A stretch of 64,000 nt of DNA from Rapana venosa (lineage: Eukaryota > Mollusca > Gastropoda > Neogastropoda > Muricidae), in the NCBI GenBank assembly GCA_028751875.1, contig CM054158.1:17099308-17163307 (forward strand). Direction: 5' to 3'. The translations under genes were made by a program, and so were the position numbers. Within the stretch, counting starts at the first letter, position 1; each line of letters starts with the position of its first letter. Below are positions 1 to 11,347 of the stretch, one piece after another. A model generated the notes under the pieces. The model did no database searches, was not told where the DNA came from, and was given only the letters and a program-made list of their open reading frames with translations.

Positions 1-1424
1 TCTACCCCCTTTACCCTTACCCAACACAATCCTCCCCTTCCTCTCTCATCCTCTACACAACACAACACCCAAACACAAACCCCCAGGAACTGATAAGTAA
101 ACCCGTTTATGGGTAGGCCTAGATAGGACTAACGATAGGCCTGTCAGGCTGACTCTACTGTAGGGTCTAGGCTACAGCCTTCCTACTAGGATAGGCTAGG
201 CCCTACTCAGCTTAGACTGGCTTTTGACTTGGAGAGGAAGATGGCCTCTGGACACAAGGGACTTGCAAGGACCCGGAACAAAGACCCCCACCAACTGATT
301 AGTAACGGTGTTACAGCATCTTTGATGCAACAAGGCTTTAGGGTAGGGCTGTGTGTGTGTGTGTGGTGGTGGTGGTGGTGGGGGGGTTGTGGTGGCCTTT
401 GAAGGCTCCTTTTGTGGAGTTCTTTTAAAGTCAAAAGATTGGAAATGACAAATCAATAAATCAACAACAACAAAAGACAGTAGGGTGTCATTATGAGCAC
501 TGCATTGCTTTAGAATTGGATAATGTGGAACACTGGGTGTTGATTTTTTAGGGTGACCAGGCAGCGCAAATGTGGGACGACTTGCAGTTACCATAGTTCC
601 TAAATCGGATAGCTCGGCTGGGACTATACTATAACGAAACAAACAAACAAACAAAAGCAGGAACGTTGTGGGGTTGGTCGATTTGCTTCACCGAAACGAA
701 ATGAACTAATGCGTTGTCAAATGTGACTGTAAAATGATAATCATAAATCTGAATAGTACCAAAAAAATGGATGTACCAGTAGGCTATCTACACCCCCCCC
801 CCCCCCCCCCCCCATCCCTGTTCAGTGTATGACATGAGTGTACTAGGTACTCCAAAATACACACAGCATGAAAGTGAGATGCCTAGACTAACTCCTCATA
901 TCCCAGTGCTCAGCCTGAGGGAATGAACTGCCTTGTTTTCAAACTGGCAACCATGTCCTAAAGGATGCAGTTACTCCCTACGTGTGTAGGGGGTCTTGGA
1001 TCGGGATAGGTTTTGTTGTGGCTTTTGTTGTTGTTACTGCTGCTGCGTGTGATAAGCACAAAACGAAACAAAGAACAAACCGAAACAAAAACCAGTTAAA
1101 CAACTTTCGTGAAAGAGTATGAACATACGTCAAAAGCTTTATCAATAGCATTTCCAGTTTCAATTCCAAATCCAAATACTTCATTATCTGGAAACAGAAA
1201 AATTCAGTTAGGTTACGGGCAAAGGATGATGCATTTAAAGAATAAAAGAATGAATCACGAATTCCATTCAGGAGAGGCTATGTATACAAAACCGATGGAT
1301 GCTGTAGTCAGCCGTTAAGACTGTTTGACCTCAATCCTGTGGGTCCATCACGTCGTGGTTCGAGTCTAGGCAGCGTCTGGTGAAGTACAAGTGGGGATTT
1401 TTGCCATCGCCCAGGTCAGCTTCA
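1..1424. other. Non-genic flank, no gene recognised
   Basis: No exon with convincing splice signals or family motif was found on either strand. The stretch holds a GT/GGT tract (about 349-390), an oligo-C run (about 792-813) and many short TAGGCC-type words. Open frames here are short and of low complexity. Confidence 0.5.
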
Positions 1425-1763
1425 TTATTTTTATTTATTCTTTTATATCGAAGATAATGGAATAAGCACTCATGTGCTTTACCACATCCACTCCCCGTGC
1501 GTATGCGGTTTTGTAAATTTTGTCATCTGTTCCCACCGACACACAATGGCCTACTCTTTCGAAAAGTGGAATAGGATCTAACATGTGCACAAGATGTTCT
1601 GCGTGCGTTCGTACACGGGACCTCGGTTTACAGTCTCATCTGAAGGACTTTTTGGGAGAGTGGAATCTGCACAGATGTTAGCTCCAGGGAAAAAAATCCC
1701 CTTGAATGGGATTCGAACCGGGGTTGTCAGATTGCGAGCGCAGTTTTCTAACCACATGCAGAC
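1425..1763 (-). mobile_element. tRNA-derived SINE, family A, near full length
   Basis: On the minus strand the element starts with a tRNA-like head whose B box reads GGTTCGAATCCC. It then has a body containing GATGAGACT, a conserved core ending near CCATTGTGTG, and an A/T-rich 3' tail (TCGATATAAAAGAATAAA type). At least seven more copies of the same family lie in this window, which fixes its boundaries. The tRNA head is slightly degraded here. Confidence 0.85.
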
Positions 1764-2010
1764 CTGGCAGTGCTTAATTCTCTTTGTATATGTACACATG
1801 CAGAAGACCAGATATGCACGTTAAAGATCCCGTGATTCATGTCAGCGTTCCTGGGTTACAGAAACATGAACATACCCAGCACACATCTCCAAAGTCGGAA
1901 TGCGGTTACCTTCATGGTAGACAAAAATGGTCGCATACGCAAAATCTCACCCATTGGTAAACCTCAAGCTCTAGCCGAGGAATGAAAAACAAACAAACCA
2001 ACAACAAAAA
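1764..2010 (+). mobile_element. SINE family B, 3' part
   Basis: Contains GCACGTTAAAGATCCCGTG, then CCCAGCACACATCTCC, then AAAGTCGGAATGCGG, and ends in GAGCTCTAGCCGAGGAA-like sequence followed by an AAC/AAACA-rich tail. The same order recurs at 14.6, 16.2, 16.8, 24.1 and 25.2 kb. No clear tRNA head is present at this copy. Confidence 0.75.
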
Positions 2011-2149
2011 CAAAACAAAATTGCTGATTAATACCATGAAAATGATTTATTATGTCTTTTGACATTACAAGTTAGTCATACTACGTGACCACAAAGCGTG
2101 AAGAGCACCTTCTTATGAGTCAGGGAGTGATTGTGTAGCGTCGCCCCCC

Positions 2150-2335
2150 TCATACCCCCCCCACCCACCCACCCACACACACACACCACACACACACTTC
2201 CCCTTTCTATTCCTCACTCCTACTGCTAACAAGTCAGTGACTATTATTTTAATTGGTCAGTCTCTCACACAGTCTCTGATTCTCTGTGAACGATTACACC
2301 ATTCCACCACCACCCCACCCACCCTCAGCAGCCCA

Positions 2336-2368
<33 letters not shown>

Positions 2369-2370
2369 AT
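2150..2370. repeat. Simple repeats: CCCA/CA tract and oligo-C run
   Basis: A C/A-rich tract (about 2152-2200) is followed by an uninterrupted run of about 30 C (about 2337-2368), 210 bases before the start codon of the Ig-domain gene. Its length is likely variable or poorly sequenced. Confidence 0.9.
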
Positions 2371-2578
2371 TCTTCCAACGTAACCGTTAGGCAACTTCTG
2401 GCGACAAGAGTGTTTGTGCTAGGCTAGGCTAGGCCCACGCTAGCCTAGGGAGCTGTCACTTGCTTGAAGTCCAGAGCCTGTTGTAGACGGTTGGTTGTGA
2501 ACTGGAGAGCCAGACAGACATCTGTGACAAAGGGTCTGCAGGTTTCATTCATCCTGTGTTGCATTGTTAAGATTCATA

Positions 2579-3228
2579 ATGCAGCTGACAACACTGGTGA
2601 TGGTGGTGGCTCTGCTGTGCCAAGCCTTCATCCATGCTGAATCTGGTACATGATTTGATGTTGTTGTTGGTGGTGGTGGCATCGGTGGTGGTGGTGTTGA
2701 CGTTGGTGTTGCTGGTAGTGTTGTTATTGTTGTTTCCCAGTTTAACATTTTCGGGGTTGCCCAGAATATAATTATATAGATCTGCTGTCTCACCCTATAC
2801 ACTGGATAAGTTATTCTGTGTATGACTCTTTTCAAGTAGGCTACCGTACCTTACCACTTTGGTTTGAGATAAGTTTTTGTGTGTGGTTAGACTCCTTTAG
2901 ATTGAAGGAGAATGCCTGTTCAAATGTTAATCATGTTATGCCAAGAGAAGACTGGAGACAATCTCAACATTTATAACTAAACATTAAAACAATATTTTAA
3001 TGGAGGCTTAGGCACTTAGCTTACAAAGTTACATCAACCGGTGGCAAAGCTTCTAGTTTTGGCCTACATTGTGGGGCTACATGTATTGTAATGCTTTGAA
3101 CTGTTATCTTGAGATTGTATTCAACCATGTGAAGCTCTTTGCATTTGCAGTCTAGGCCTATACTCAAAGAGTTTTTTTTTGTCTGGAGCCAGATGTCTTA
3201 CCTCTCTTAAGCGTGCTCGCGTGCGCAT

Positions 3229-3259
<31 letters not shown>

Positions 3260-3398
3260 CGCGCTCACGTATAAAATAATTTGAAATATATTTTTTAGGT
3301 GTTATTAGTGTTATTTGAGGAAAGTTGCATGCATGCATGTAAATGATTTGAGTGCAAGCACTTCGATTTGTTTGTTTTACAAGATTCAGCGTTATATA

Positions 3399-3431
<33 letters not shown>

Positions 3432-6400
3432 CATTATTAATGTCTACCTAACCTTTTTCAGTACATCACTACTACATGGCCAGATATTTGAAAAGAAATT
3501 TCATGTACACTTTTCATTTAGTGTGTGCTGGTGGCACTCACAGTTGACTTAACAATAACAAATGTGATGAGTGAAGCGGGGTGCATTTTCGGGTGACTCC
3601 CAGGGTGTTCAGCAGGGCAACCCAACAACACTAAATAATAAACCATGTTCACTGTTGTTTATGCTATGTCCTTTTGCTCTGGTAAATTATTTATCTCAGC
3701 TCCTAAAGCTGACCTTTGGCTTTAGCCAATGGACTATTCGTGTTATATATATATTAAAATGGCAATAAAAGCACAATGCTCAGCTTCATTTCTCCTTTTA
3801 TTTCTGTCAGCAAAATTTCGCTTCTATCTGAAGCTTCCTCAGGCTGAATGGATAACGTAATAATAAAGCAATCTTTTAAACTAGTAGATTACTGAGCACA
3901 CAAAACACACACACAACACCACACACACAACACACACACACACACACACACACAACACACACATATATATATATATATAAATATATATCCAGGGAATGAA
4001 TGAACAAAGGGAACACCTTTATTTTATAAACACATTTATGTTCACTTTACGTTTACCCCTCTGCTGCTCAGTCACAGTATTGTTGATTTTTCATGACTGA
4101 AGCCAAGGCACTTACACATTGGTGGACTGGACCCAATCCTATCTAAAAATGCCAATGATGATGCCAGCCATCTGCCATTGTCAATTCAGCTTTACCTCCA
4201 GACTTGTGTCCCCCTCCCCACCACATTTTAACAAAAATGTAGCAGATCTAAGATTGCAGCCATTAAATTTGAGAAAGGCCAGCTAACGTTCAAAGTGTGA
4301 GGTATTTAGACGTATATGTTTTACTTTAGTTTCGTTTGCATCTTAATTTCAGCTTACAATATTTTCTTTCATCTATTGCATTTTTTTTAATCATTAGGTT
4401 AGTTTTGCTGATTTTTTTGTTGTAACGATCATACATTGCTAATTTGCTTACTTTTTTCTGAAATGGTTTTAATAATATTATGACATTGACAATAACACTA
4501 CTTCTAGTAAGTTCTACTACTACTACTTCTTACTACTACTACTACTACTACTACTAACTACAACTATGCATCCCCCGTGTGTGTGTGTGGTTGTGTGTAC
4601 GTGCGTACGCACGTGTGCATGCACACACAGGCGCGTACGTGCACATGTACTCACTCTCTTGCTTACGAGCATGCATACATGTCCACGTCTTTGCTGGTGC
4701 ATATTATAAATTTACATTATATTGTATTTTATTTATTTAATTCTTTTATATCGAGGATAATGGAATAAACACTCATATGCTTTTTTTTTTTTTACATCAA
4801 GTCCCTGTGTGTATTCGGTTTTGTAAATTTTGTCATCTGTTTCCCCTGGCACACAATGGCCTGCTCTTCCGAAAAGCGGAACAGGATTTAACGTTTGCGA
4901 AATATGTTCTGCATGCGTTCGAACACGGGGGCCTCGGTTTATAGTCTCATCTGAAGGAATCTTGTGCATGTATGCCCCCCCCTCCCAATCCCATCCCATT
5001 GTAAAAGGCAGCGTTTCTATCTATGCGATATTATGCATACCTTTGACACAGAAACTCAATCCTCAACCTAACTAACCTCAACCACTACTGCACGTTTTGC
5101 AGCGGCTATAGGTACAGGCCCTGTCTCCGCCGAGCCTCCTGCACCCTCTCCTGGGGCAGTGGTCATGTGGGGAGAGCCCACCCTCACCCAGTCCTCTCAG
5201 CACAGCGGTGTACTGCTCCACTGCGCTATCCAGGATCCCGCTCTCCTCTCTGGCCCCTGCTCCAGCATCCAATGGACCTTGGGCTTTCTCCCTGAGGAAG
5301 AGGGCGATGATGGTGGGAGAGATATGGATGGGGCTGGGGACGTGGTCACCTTGGGCGGAGGGGAGGAGGAGGAAGAAATGGACGGAGAAGGGGGTCCAGA
5401 GCAGAGTCGTGCGTCTGCTGGCATGATCGTTACCTGGAAGAAAAAGGTAGTAAGTCTGTTGTTGCGTGGTGGTTGTTGTGTGTGAGACTGTAGTAGTAAT
5501 AGTAGAAGTTGTAGTTGTAGTAGTAGTAGTAGTAGTAGTTGTAGTAACAGCAGTAGTAGTAGCAGTAGCAGTAGTTGTGGTGGTAGTAGTAGTAGTAGTA
5601 GTAGTACAGCAGCAGAGCAGTAGTATAGTAGTAGTAGTGTAGTAGTGTTAGTAGTAGTCTGCAGTTAATTACATCCTCCACATTAAGTTATAGAAGAGAG
5701 AGAGGAGAGAGAGAGAGAGAGAAAAGTGAGAGAGAGAGAGAAGAAGAGTAGAGAGAGGAGAGAGACACACACACACACACACACAAAACACATACACATA
5801 CCACAGATGTGGGGTGGGGTGGGGGGGGGTGGGGGGGTGCTTGGGAAAAAAGGGAATTTATGTGTGTTTTTGTGGACGGCTTGTCCGTACCTTGATGACT
5901 GACATGTTTTTAAAACTAGAACACACCACCCCAGGGTTTGGAACCCTTTGAGTTAACCTCGGATCTGGCCACACCGACCTCACGTCTGTACCTTTACGGC
6001 CCTGAAGAGTCTCTCAGGGGCCGCTACTCCTGCACCATGAAGTTTGGGAAGGACACCTACAGGACCTGAATGTCTTATCACCGGGATGTCGACAACAATG
6101 GTTCATCGGTTAGACAGTTTGAAAAGGAAATTTATCTGGACATTAAATTTAAAATGCTGTTTGTGGGGGTGGGTGGGTTGGTGGGGTGGTTATAGCATAG
6201 TGGTTAGAAACACTGCCCCTCACAATTTGATGCCCCTGTTCGATCAAGCCACCACCTAGACCCAGTTCAAGGTTTCCCCGGAGTTAAGGTAAGCACTGAC
6301 TCCATTCCACTAAAACAGTAGAAGTCATTCAGATGAGACTATAATTGCATAAACCCAGGTCCCGTGTGCGAATGCAGCATACAATTTTGCACGCATGTTA

Positions 6401-9400
6401 AAACTCGTTTTGCTTTCGGAGAGTAGGCTATTTGTGCTGGTGTATATTGACAAAAGTACTTACCCCCCAAACGTTGCACATGGGTTTGGTTGGGTTTCAG
6501 TGTAGAATGTCTTGAGGGTTTTCTGTGGTTGTGGTGGGCAAAAACGGTATCATGCAAAAAAAACTCTTTCCATTGGTTAGCCTCAGAGCTTAACCAAGGG
6601 CCCCAAAAAAGTTTTTTTCCCTTTAAAAAGAGAATGTTGGATTGCTTCAGCCTGACAAGTTAGCATCATGAACTACTAATTTATTGAAGGGGAGTTGAGT
6701 CTGGTTGCCTTATGGCGAAAACATGGAAAAAGTGTACAGACAAAATCATCCAGTGTGTGTGTTGTTGTTGTTTAAATTTCAGCAGAAGGCGCCCTGGTTG
6801 CAAAACAAAGCCAAAGAACCAGTGTTAGGAGTTCTCAACCAGAACCATTAGCAAGCAACAACAACTATCTACGAAGCAGACCTGACAAATGTATTGCCAA
6901 GACAGAGAACTCAGGTTGGAATTGGAAGTCAACGATGGACAGATAAGCGAGCTAAGGCTTTGCCTCGTTATGGCTAAGTGTTGTCTTCGTGACAACTTTA
7001 CGGTGTTGGGGATGTTCTTTGCGCTCTTTGGGTTGATGTGCATATGCTGCAAGGAAGACGACATGTTTGGGAAGAGTGGCTGATCTAAACCAGTTCAGCA
7101 GCAAGACGACGCCGAAAAAATCAGTTAGACAGGCACTGTCAGCCCCGCCCCATGCAAGAAGAGATCGCGCCGCTCAGGAGAGAGAGGTCGGCGAGAGAGC
7201 AAGAGCACCTGACTAGGGACACCCGGCTTTGGGCCCAAGCGACCCTTTACCCGGGTAAACCTCACGGCCTCTTTCCTGAAACCCAACCCCAAAATGGTGT
7301 GGAGCCTGGTCTTTCACAGACCGAACGAACTCTTATAAGCGTTGGTAATCCAAGAAAGGGGAGGACTGCTGAAAACTGCCGGAGAGCGATAACTCCAGTG
7401 TGGAGAACAGAAGGGTCACCGCTCTTTTGCCAGCGACGTACGAAGATGTTGCCAAACCCCCACGTGGTTTCGAGGAAGCCCAAAAATCCTCCAGCGCCTA
7501 CCAACCCGGAAGAGCAACACCACCAGCAAGGGATCTGACTGTCCAGGAGGACACGCCTCTACTGGTGAACCAGCAGTCCGCTGGACCTGACAGGGCTGCT
7601 CTGCCCAAGCGGTGAGGTGCACCCCCCTCCCCTGCCACTGACCCTGTCTGGAGGACAGCACGACCGGCCTGGTGCCAGCCTGACTCCCCCTTTTACACAA
7701 GGACCCCTCTTCTCTGACTTACCGGCCAGCGGTCATCTCCCATGCAAGAAAGGTGGGAGAATAACCCCTGTCGGCTCATAGTAGCTGGGAATGCACAGGA
7801 GGATGGTGGGTATACAATGTATGTTTGAAAGTCGCAAAACATCCCAAAGAAACCGACCACCAACCTCACGACAGAGAAAAAAAAGAAGAAAGAATCCTTC
7901 TCAGTAATATAAACAGCAGCCTCGAACTCCCTTTAAATGAGGGAGCAGCATCCAGTAGTTTCCCCTAGATTTTGTTGCGGGTCCCTTGAATTTTTAAAAA
8001 GAAATCTAGTTTCAGGTTTGAAATTTTGTAATTTTTTTTAGTAACACGTCAAACTTTTGTTCAAATTTTCCAAAAAACCCCAACCCAACAACACCGTTTC
8101 AATAGCCTGTATTTAAACACCGGAATGAGGATTCAGCATTGTTACTTAATTATCCCAATGTGTTTTTTCTTATCTGAAATTTCATCCGTGATTTCCCTTG
8201 TGGACTACGTATGTGGCAGTAAACTGGTAGGACAATGTTTAACATGGTTTAAGACTGTTCCCAATGTATTGCTTTATATTATTCTATGGTTTATAACAAT
8301 TTTATGTGAATACAAGAAGGAATACATGGTCAATTGAAAGTGTTGCCAGTTTTTTCTGGTCTTGGCTTTGCTGTTGTTGTGGGTGTTACGGTTGTATTAT
8401 ACTCGGGATCTTTGATCTAAGCAGATTCATCAAACCCCAATTTTTAAAGCCTGTGAAATACAGGAAAAATGATCATGCAAATTTTGTTTAAAAAACAAAA
8501 TTTTGATCCTGTGGAATTTTGTGTTCCTAGTTGTTTTTTTCAAACCTTGGTTAAAGCATCTACAGTTTCCCGGAATTGTCCATTTTGATGACTATTAGTA
8601 ATAGTAACTTTAATCAAGGAAAGGGAACCCAAAACCTTAAAAAAAATCAAGAAGGGAGAACTTGATTTTATTCTGAACAAGCATCCCCTTACATACTTTT
8701 GGTCGTTGGGAGTGGGGAAGCTCTTTGTACATAAATTTTTATTTTTTCTTTTTAGTACAACATTTTGTTGTGGTGGACTATGTATATATGTCAAAGCATA
8801 CGCAAACTTGGTCAGATGTACTTGGGTTTCAGCATTCTGTTTAGCTAGAAGGGTTTTGGGGGATAGGGGTTAAGTTGACTCCCGACAATCGACTAAACAT
8901 ATTTGAAAGGCTGACATTGATTTTTCCCAATTACCAAAAAACAAACCAACACCAAAATCTCATGATTGGAAAAGGGAAGGTGTCCATAAATCATGTGATT
9001 TGAAGGAGTGAGACAGTGACCTAGCTTTCTTTTGGGGCAGATATTGAGGCGGCGCCTCTCCTCTTCTCATGCTTTACTTCCTTCCTAAAAGGGCTGTGCC
9101 ATTACTGGGGGACTGTACTAAAGGACTTTAAACTCAAGTCCGTGAGTGTGGGTTTTTTTTAAAGGTAATTTGATTGGCCTCAAGTTAACTGTTTCTTCAT
9201 TGTAAAATAAAATATGTGAATGTTGGGCCTTGTAGCCTGTGTGGTTGTTATCACATGCACATGTGTGTAGTGTGTAAAATGCAGTTGCAATGTATAGTCT
9301 CTGGGCTGTTTTCTAAAAAAGCATGTGTTTTCACGATTTAGGAAAGATTTGGGGGGAATTTTGAGAGAGAGAACACACACACACACACACACATACACAT

Positions 9401-11347
9401 ACACATACACAGAATGGTGGGGTGGGGTGGGGTGGGGGGTGCTTGAAATAAGGAATGCATGTGTGCTGTGGACGCGCTTGTCCGTACATTTGACTGACTG
9501 ACATGTTTTTAAAACTAGAACGACACCACCCGAAGGTTTGGCAACCCCTTTGAGTTAACCTCGGATCTGGCCACACCGACCTCACGTCTGTACCTTTACG
9601 GCCCTGAAGAGTCTCTCAGGGGCCGCTACTCCTGCACCATGAAGTTTGGGAAGGACACCTACAGGACTGAATGTCTTATCACCGGGATGTCGCACAACAA
9701 TGGTTCATCAGGTAAGACAGTTTTGAAAAGGAAATTGATCTGGACATTAATAAAATGCTGTTTGTGGCGGTGGGTGGGTTGGTGGGGGTGGTTATAGCAT
9801 AGTGGTTAGAACACTGCCCTCACAATTTGATGCCCCTGTTCGATCAAGCCACCACCTAGACCCAGTTCAAGGTTTCCCCCTGGAGTTAAGGTAAGCACTG
9901 ACTCCATTCCACTAAAACAGTAGAAGTCATTCAGATGAGACTATAATTGCATAAACCCAGGTCCCGTGTGCGAATGCACGCATACAATTTTGCACGCATG
10001 TTAAAACTCGTTTTGCCTTTCGGAAGAGTAGGCTATTTGTGCTGGTAAGAATATATGACAAAAATGTACTTTTAACCCCCCCAAAACGATTGCACACTGG
10101 TGTGGTGCTTTACAGTGTAGACATTGTCTTGAAAGTTTACATGTGGTTAGTGGTGGGCAAAACCGGTATCATGCACAAAACTCTTACCATTGGTTAGCCT
10201 CAGAGCTCTAACCAAGGGCCCCCAAAAAGTTTTTATTCCTTAAAAGAGAATGTTGAGATTGTCTTCAGCCATGACAAGCTCTTAGCATCCATGACAACCT
10301 GTACTAAATTTATTGAAGTGGGAGTATGAGTCTGGTTGCCTATATGGCGAAATACATGGAAACAGTGATACAGACAAACTTATCATCCAGTGTGTGTGTG
10401 TGTGTGTTTGTTCATTTTCAGCAGGAAGAGCGCCCCTGTGTTTGCAAAACAACAGCCAAAGACACAGCAGTGTAGGGCAGTCATCAACCACAGAACCATC
10501 ACAGCAGCAGCAACAACAACTATCTACAGAAGCAGACAGCATGACAAATGTATCTGCCAAGACAGAGAACTCAGAAGTTGGGAAGAAGTCAACGATGGAC
10601 AGAATAAGCGAGCTAGAAGGCTTTGCCTCGTCTATGAACGCTAAGATAGTTGTCTTCGTGACAACCTTTACGGTGTTGGGGATGTTCTTTTGCGCTCTTT
10701 GGTTGATGTGCATATGCTGCAAGGAAGACGACATGTTTGGCGAAGAGATGGCTGATCTAACCCAGTTCAAGCAGCAAGACGACGCCGAACAACTCCAGTT
10801 AGACAGTGTCACTGTCAGCCCCCGCCCTCCAAGCAAGAAGAGATCGCGCCGCTCAGGCAGAGAGAGGTCGCGCAGAGAGCAAGAGCACCTGACCTCAGGG
10901 ACACCCGCGCCCTCTGACAAAGCAGACCCTGACCAGGGTAAACCCTCACGGCCCTCTTTCCTGAAGCCCATACCCCAAAACTGGTGCTGGAGCCTGGTCT
11001 TCACCAAGACCAGAACGAACTCTTACTACAGCGTGGTACATCCCAAGAAAGGCGAGGAGCTGCTGGAAAACTGCACGGAGAGCGATATCCTCCAAGTCGT
11101 GGAGAACATGAAGGTCCACGCTTCTTTTCTGACCAGCGACGTTACGAAGATGTTGCCACCACCACCGTGGTGCGAGGAAAGCAAACGTCCTCCAGCGCCT
11201 ACCCACCAGGAAGAGCAACACCACCAGCAAGGATCTGACATGTCACAGGAGGACACGCCTCTACTGGTGAACCAGCAGTCCGCTGGACCTGACAGACCTG
11301 CTGCTGCCCCAAGCGGTGAGGTGCACCCCCCCTCCCCCTGCCACTGA
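2579..11347 (+). CDS. Ig-domain type I membrane protein, 4 exons, 509 aa predicted
   Basis: Exons by splice signal and phase: 2579-2645, 5103-5446, 9519-9711, 10422-11347; they join in frame (1530 nt) to a TGA. Residues 1 to about 21 (MQLTTLVMVVALLCQAFIHA) form a signal peptide. An Ig-like domain spans roughly 42-190: Cys63 in LLHCAI, Trp80 in IQWTL, and Cys176 in RYSCTM. An acidic Glu/Asp/Gly-rich insert (about 87-125) stretches the Cys63-Cys176 spacing to 113 residues, longer than ordinary V-type domains. A Ser/Thr/Gln-rich stalk leads to a transmembrane helix at about 277-301 (IVVFVTTFTVLGMFFCALW), followed by a Cys-rich juxtamembrane and a 208-residue cytoplasmic tail with a basic patch, SYYSVV (ITIM-like, Tyr404) and EDTPLL (dileucine sorting type). 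Predicted role: cell-surface receptor or adhesion protein; ligand unknown and no named orthologue recognised. A decayed duplicate of exons 3-4 lies inside intron 2. The intron 1 and 2 joins rest on phase and motif continuity, not transcripts. Confidence 0.82.
3225..3440 (+). mobile_element. L2/CR1-like LINE, 3' UTR only (5'-truncated)
   Basis: GTTATTTGAGGAAAGTTGCA, then GATTTGAGTGCAAGCACTTC, then ACAAGATTCAGCGTTATATA and a (TTA)n tail match the 3' UTR of the LINE fragment at 27.4-28.0 kb base for base over most of the length. Both have a GT tract just upstream. The terminal trinucleotide repeat is the expected end of such a LINE. Confidence 0.8.
3898..3985. repeat. CA/TA microsatellite
   Basis: An interrupted CA tract passes into TA repeats ending about 3985. 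Confidence 0.9.
4508..4680. repeat. CTA trinucleotide repeat and GT/GC-rich tract
   Basis: A (CTA)n run of about 50 bases is followed by GTGTGTGG and alternating GTGC/GCAC sequence to about 4680. Confidence 0.85.
4725..4960 (-). mobile_element. SINE family A, truncated before the tRNA head
   Basis: The minus-strand core and 3' tail of family A are present (GAGGATAATGGAATAA at the tail side, CACACAATGGCC in the core). Similarity ends near the GAGACTATAAACC motif, so the tRNA-like 5' part is missing. Confidence 0.8.
5485..5790. repeat. GTA trinucleotide repeat followed by GA and CA tracts
   Basis: Imperfect (GTA)n runs from about 5490 to 5655, a GA tract from about 5697 to 5766, then a CA tract. 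The GA-CA tract marks the left edge of the 3.6-kb duplication, and a matching GA-CA tract lies at 9363-9395 at its midpoint. Confidence 0.9.
5920..7641 (+). pseudogene. Frameshifted copy of Ig-domain gene exons 3 and 4
   Basis: Exon 3 copy begins at 5920 after CTAG and exon 4 copy at 6783 after TTTCAG; the equivalent of the stop lies near 7639-7641. Relative to 9519-9711 and 10422-11347 there are many one- and two-base indels, so no continuous frame survives. Parts of the transmembrane segment and tail remain legible in changing frames, for example near 7005-7070 and 7400-7615. The ITIM-like region is damaged (around 7330). If the gene is transcribed as predicted, this block is spliced out as part of intron 2. 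Confidence 0.8.
6183..6605 (+). mobile_element. Old SINE, family B layout (in duplicate copy 1)
   Basis: Same element as 9785-10225 but with extra indels. It has a tRNA-like head (ATAGCATAGTGGTTAGAA; box-B-like CTGTTCGATCA), the shared core (GATGAGACTATAA) and the family B end (CATTGGTTAGCCTCAGAGC). Confidence 0.65.
8985..9135 (-). mobile_element. Family D SINE, headless fragment (in duplicate copy 1)
   Basis: Matches the body of the family D element at 30.74 kb (GGCGGCGCC, CTTTACTTCC, GGGGGACTGTACTAAAG) without the tRNA/5S-like head. The same fragment is at 12765-12920 in copy 2. Confidence 0.65.
9785..10225 (+). mobile_element. SINE, family B layout with tRNA head, in intron 3
   Basis: tRNA-like head (ATAGCATAGTGGTTAGAACA; CTGTTCGATCA), a family A/B shared core (CAGATGAGACTATAATTGCA; CGGAAGAGTAGGCTATTTGT) and the family B 3' end (CATTGGTTAGCCTCAGAGCT). 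It sits between exons 3 and 4 and is diverged, hence older than most copies here. Confidence 0.7.
10415..10427 (+). promoter_or_regulatory. NAGNAG tandem splice acceptor of exon 4
   Basis: The intron ends TTTTCAGCAG. Using the first AG gives a codon GCA then GGA; using the second deletes three bases and keeps the frame, removing one alanine at residue 202. The arrangement is also present in the decayed copy (6778-6785). Confidence 0.6.

Larger units (their letters stand above)
2646..5102 (+). other. Intron 1 of the Ig-domain gene
   Basis: GT donor at 2646 and AG acceptor at 5101-5102, phase 1. It contains a LINE 3' end (3225-3440), CA/TA microsatellites (3900-3985), a CTA repeat (4508-4560) and a truncated SINE (4725-4960). 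Nothing else coding was recognised. Confidence 0.7.
5765..9350 (+). repeat. Decayed direct-repeat copy 1 of the exon 3-exon 4-3' UTR block
   Basis: Colinear with 9373-13160 throughout: exon 3, intron with SINE, exon 4 and 3' UTR. It differs by many one- to few-base losses or gains spread equally over coding and non-coding parts. It is about 5 percent shorter than copy 2. Both copies begin in a CA tract. Uniform small-indel damage fits an unpolished long-read duplicate as well as an old pseudogene. Confidence 0.9.

Noticed and set aside
7152..7700. Separate small genes in the 128-, 71- and 94-residue frames
   Set aside because: They are fragments of the frameshifted copy of exon 4 and its antisense.
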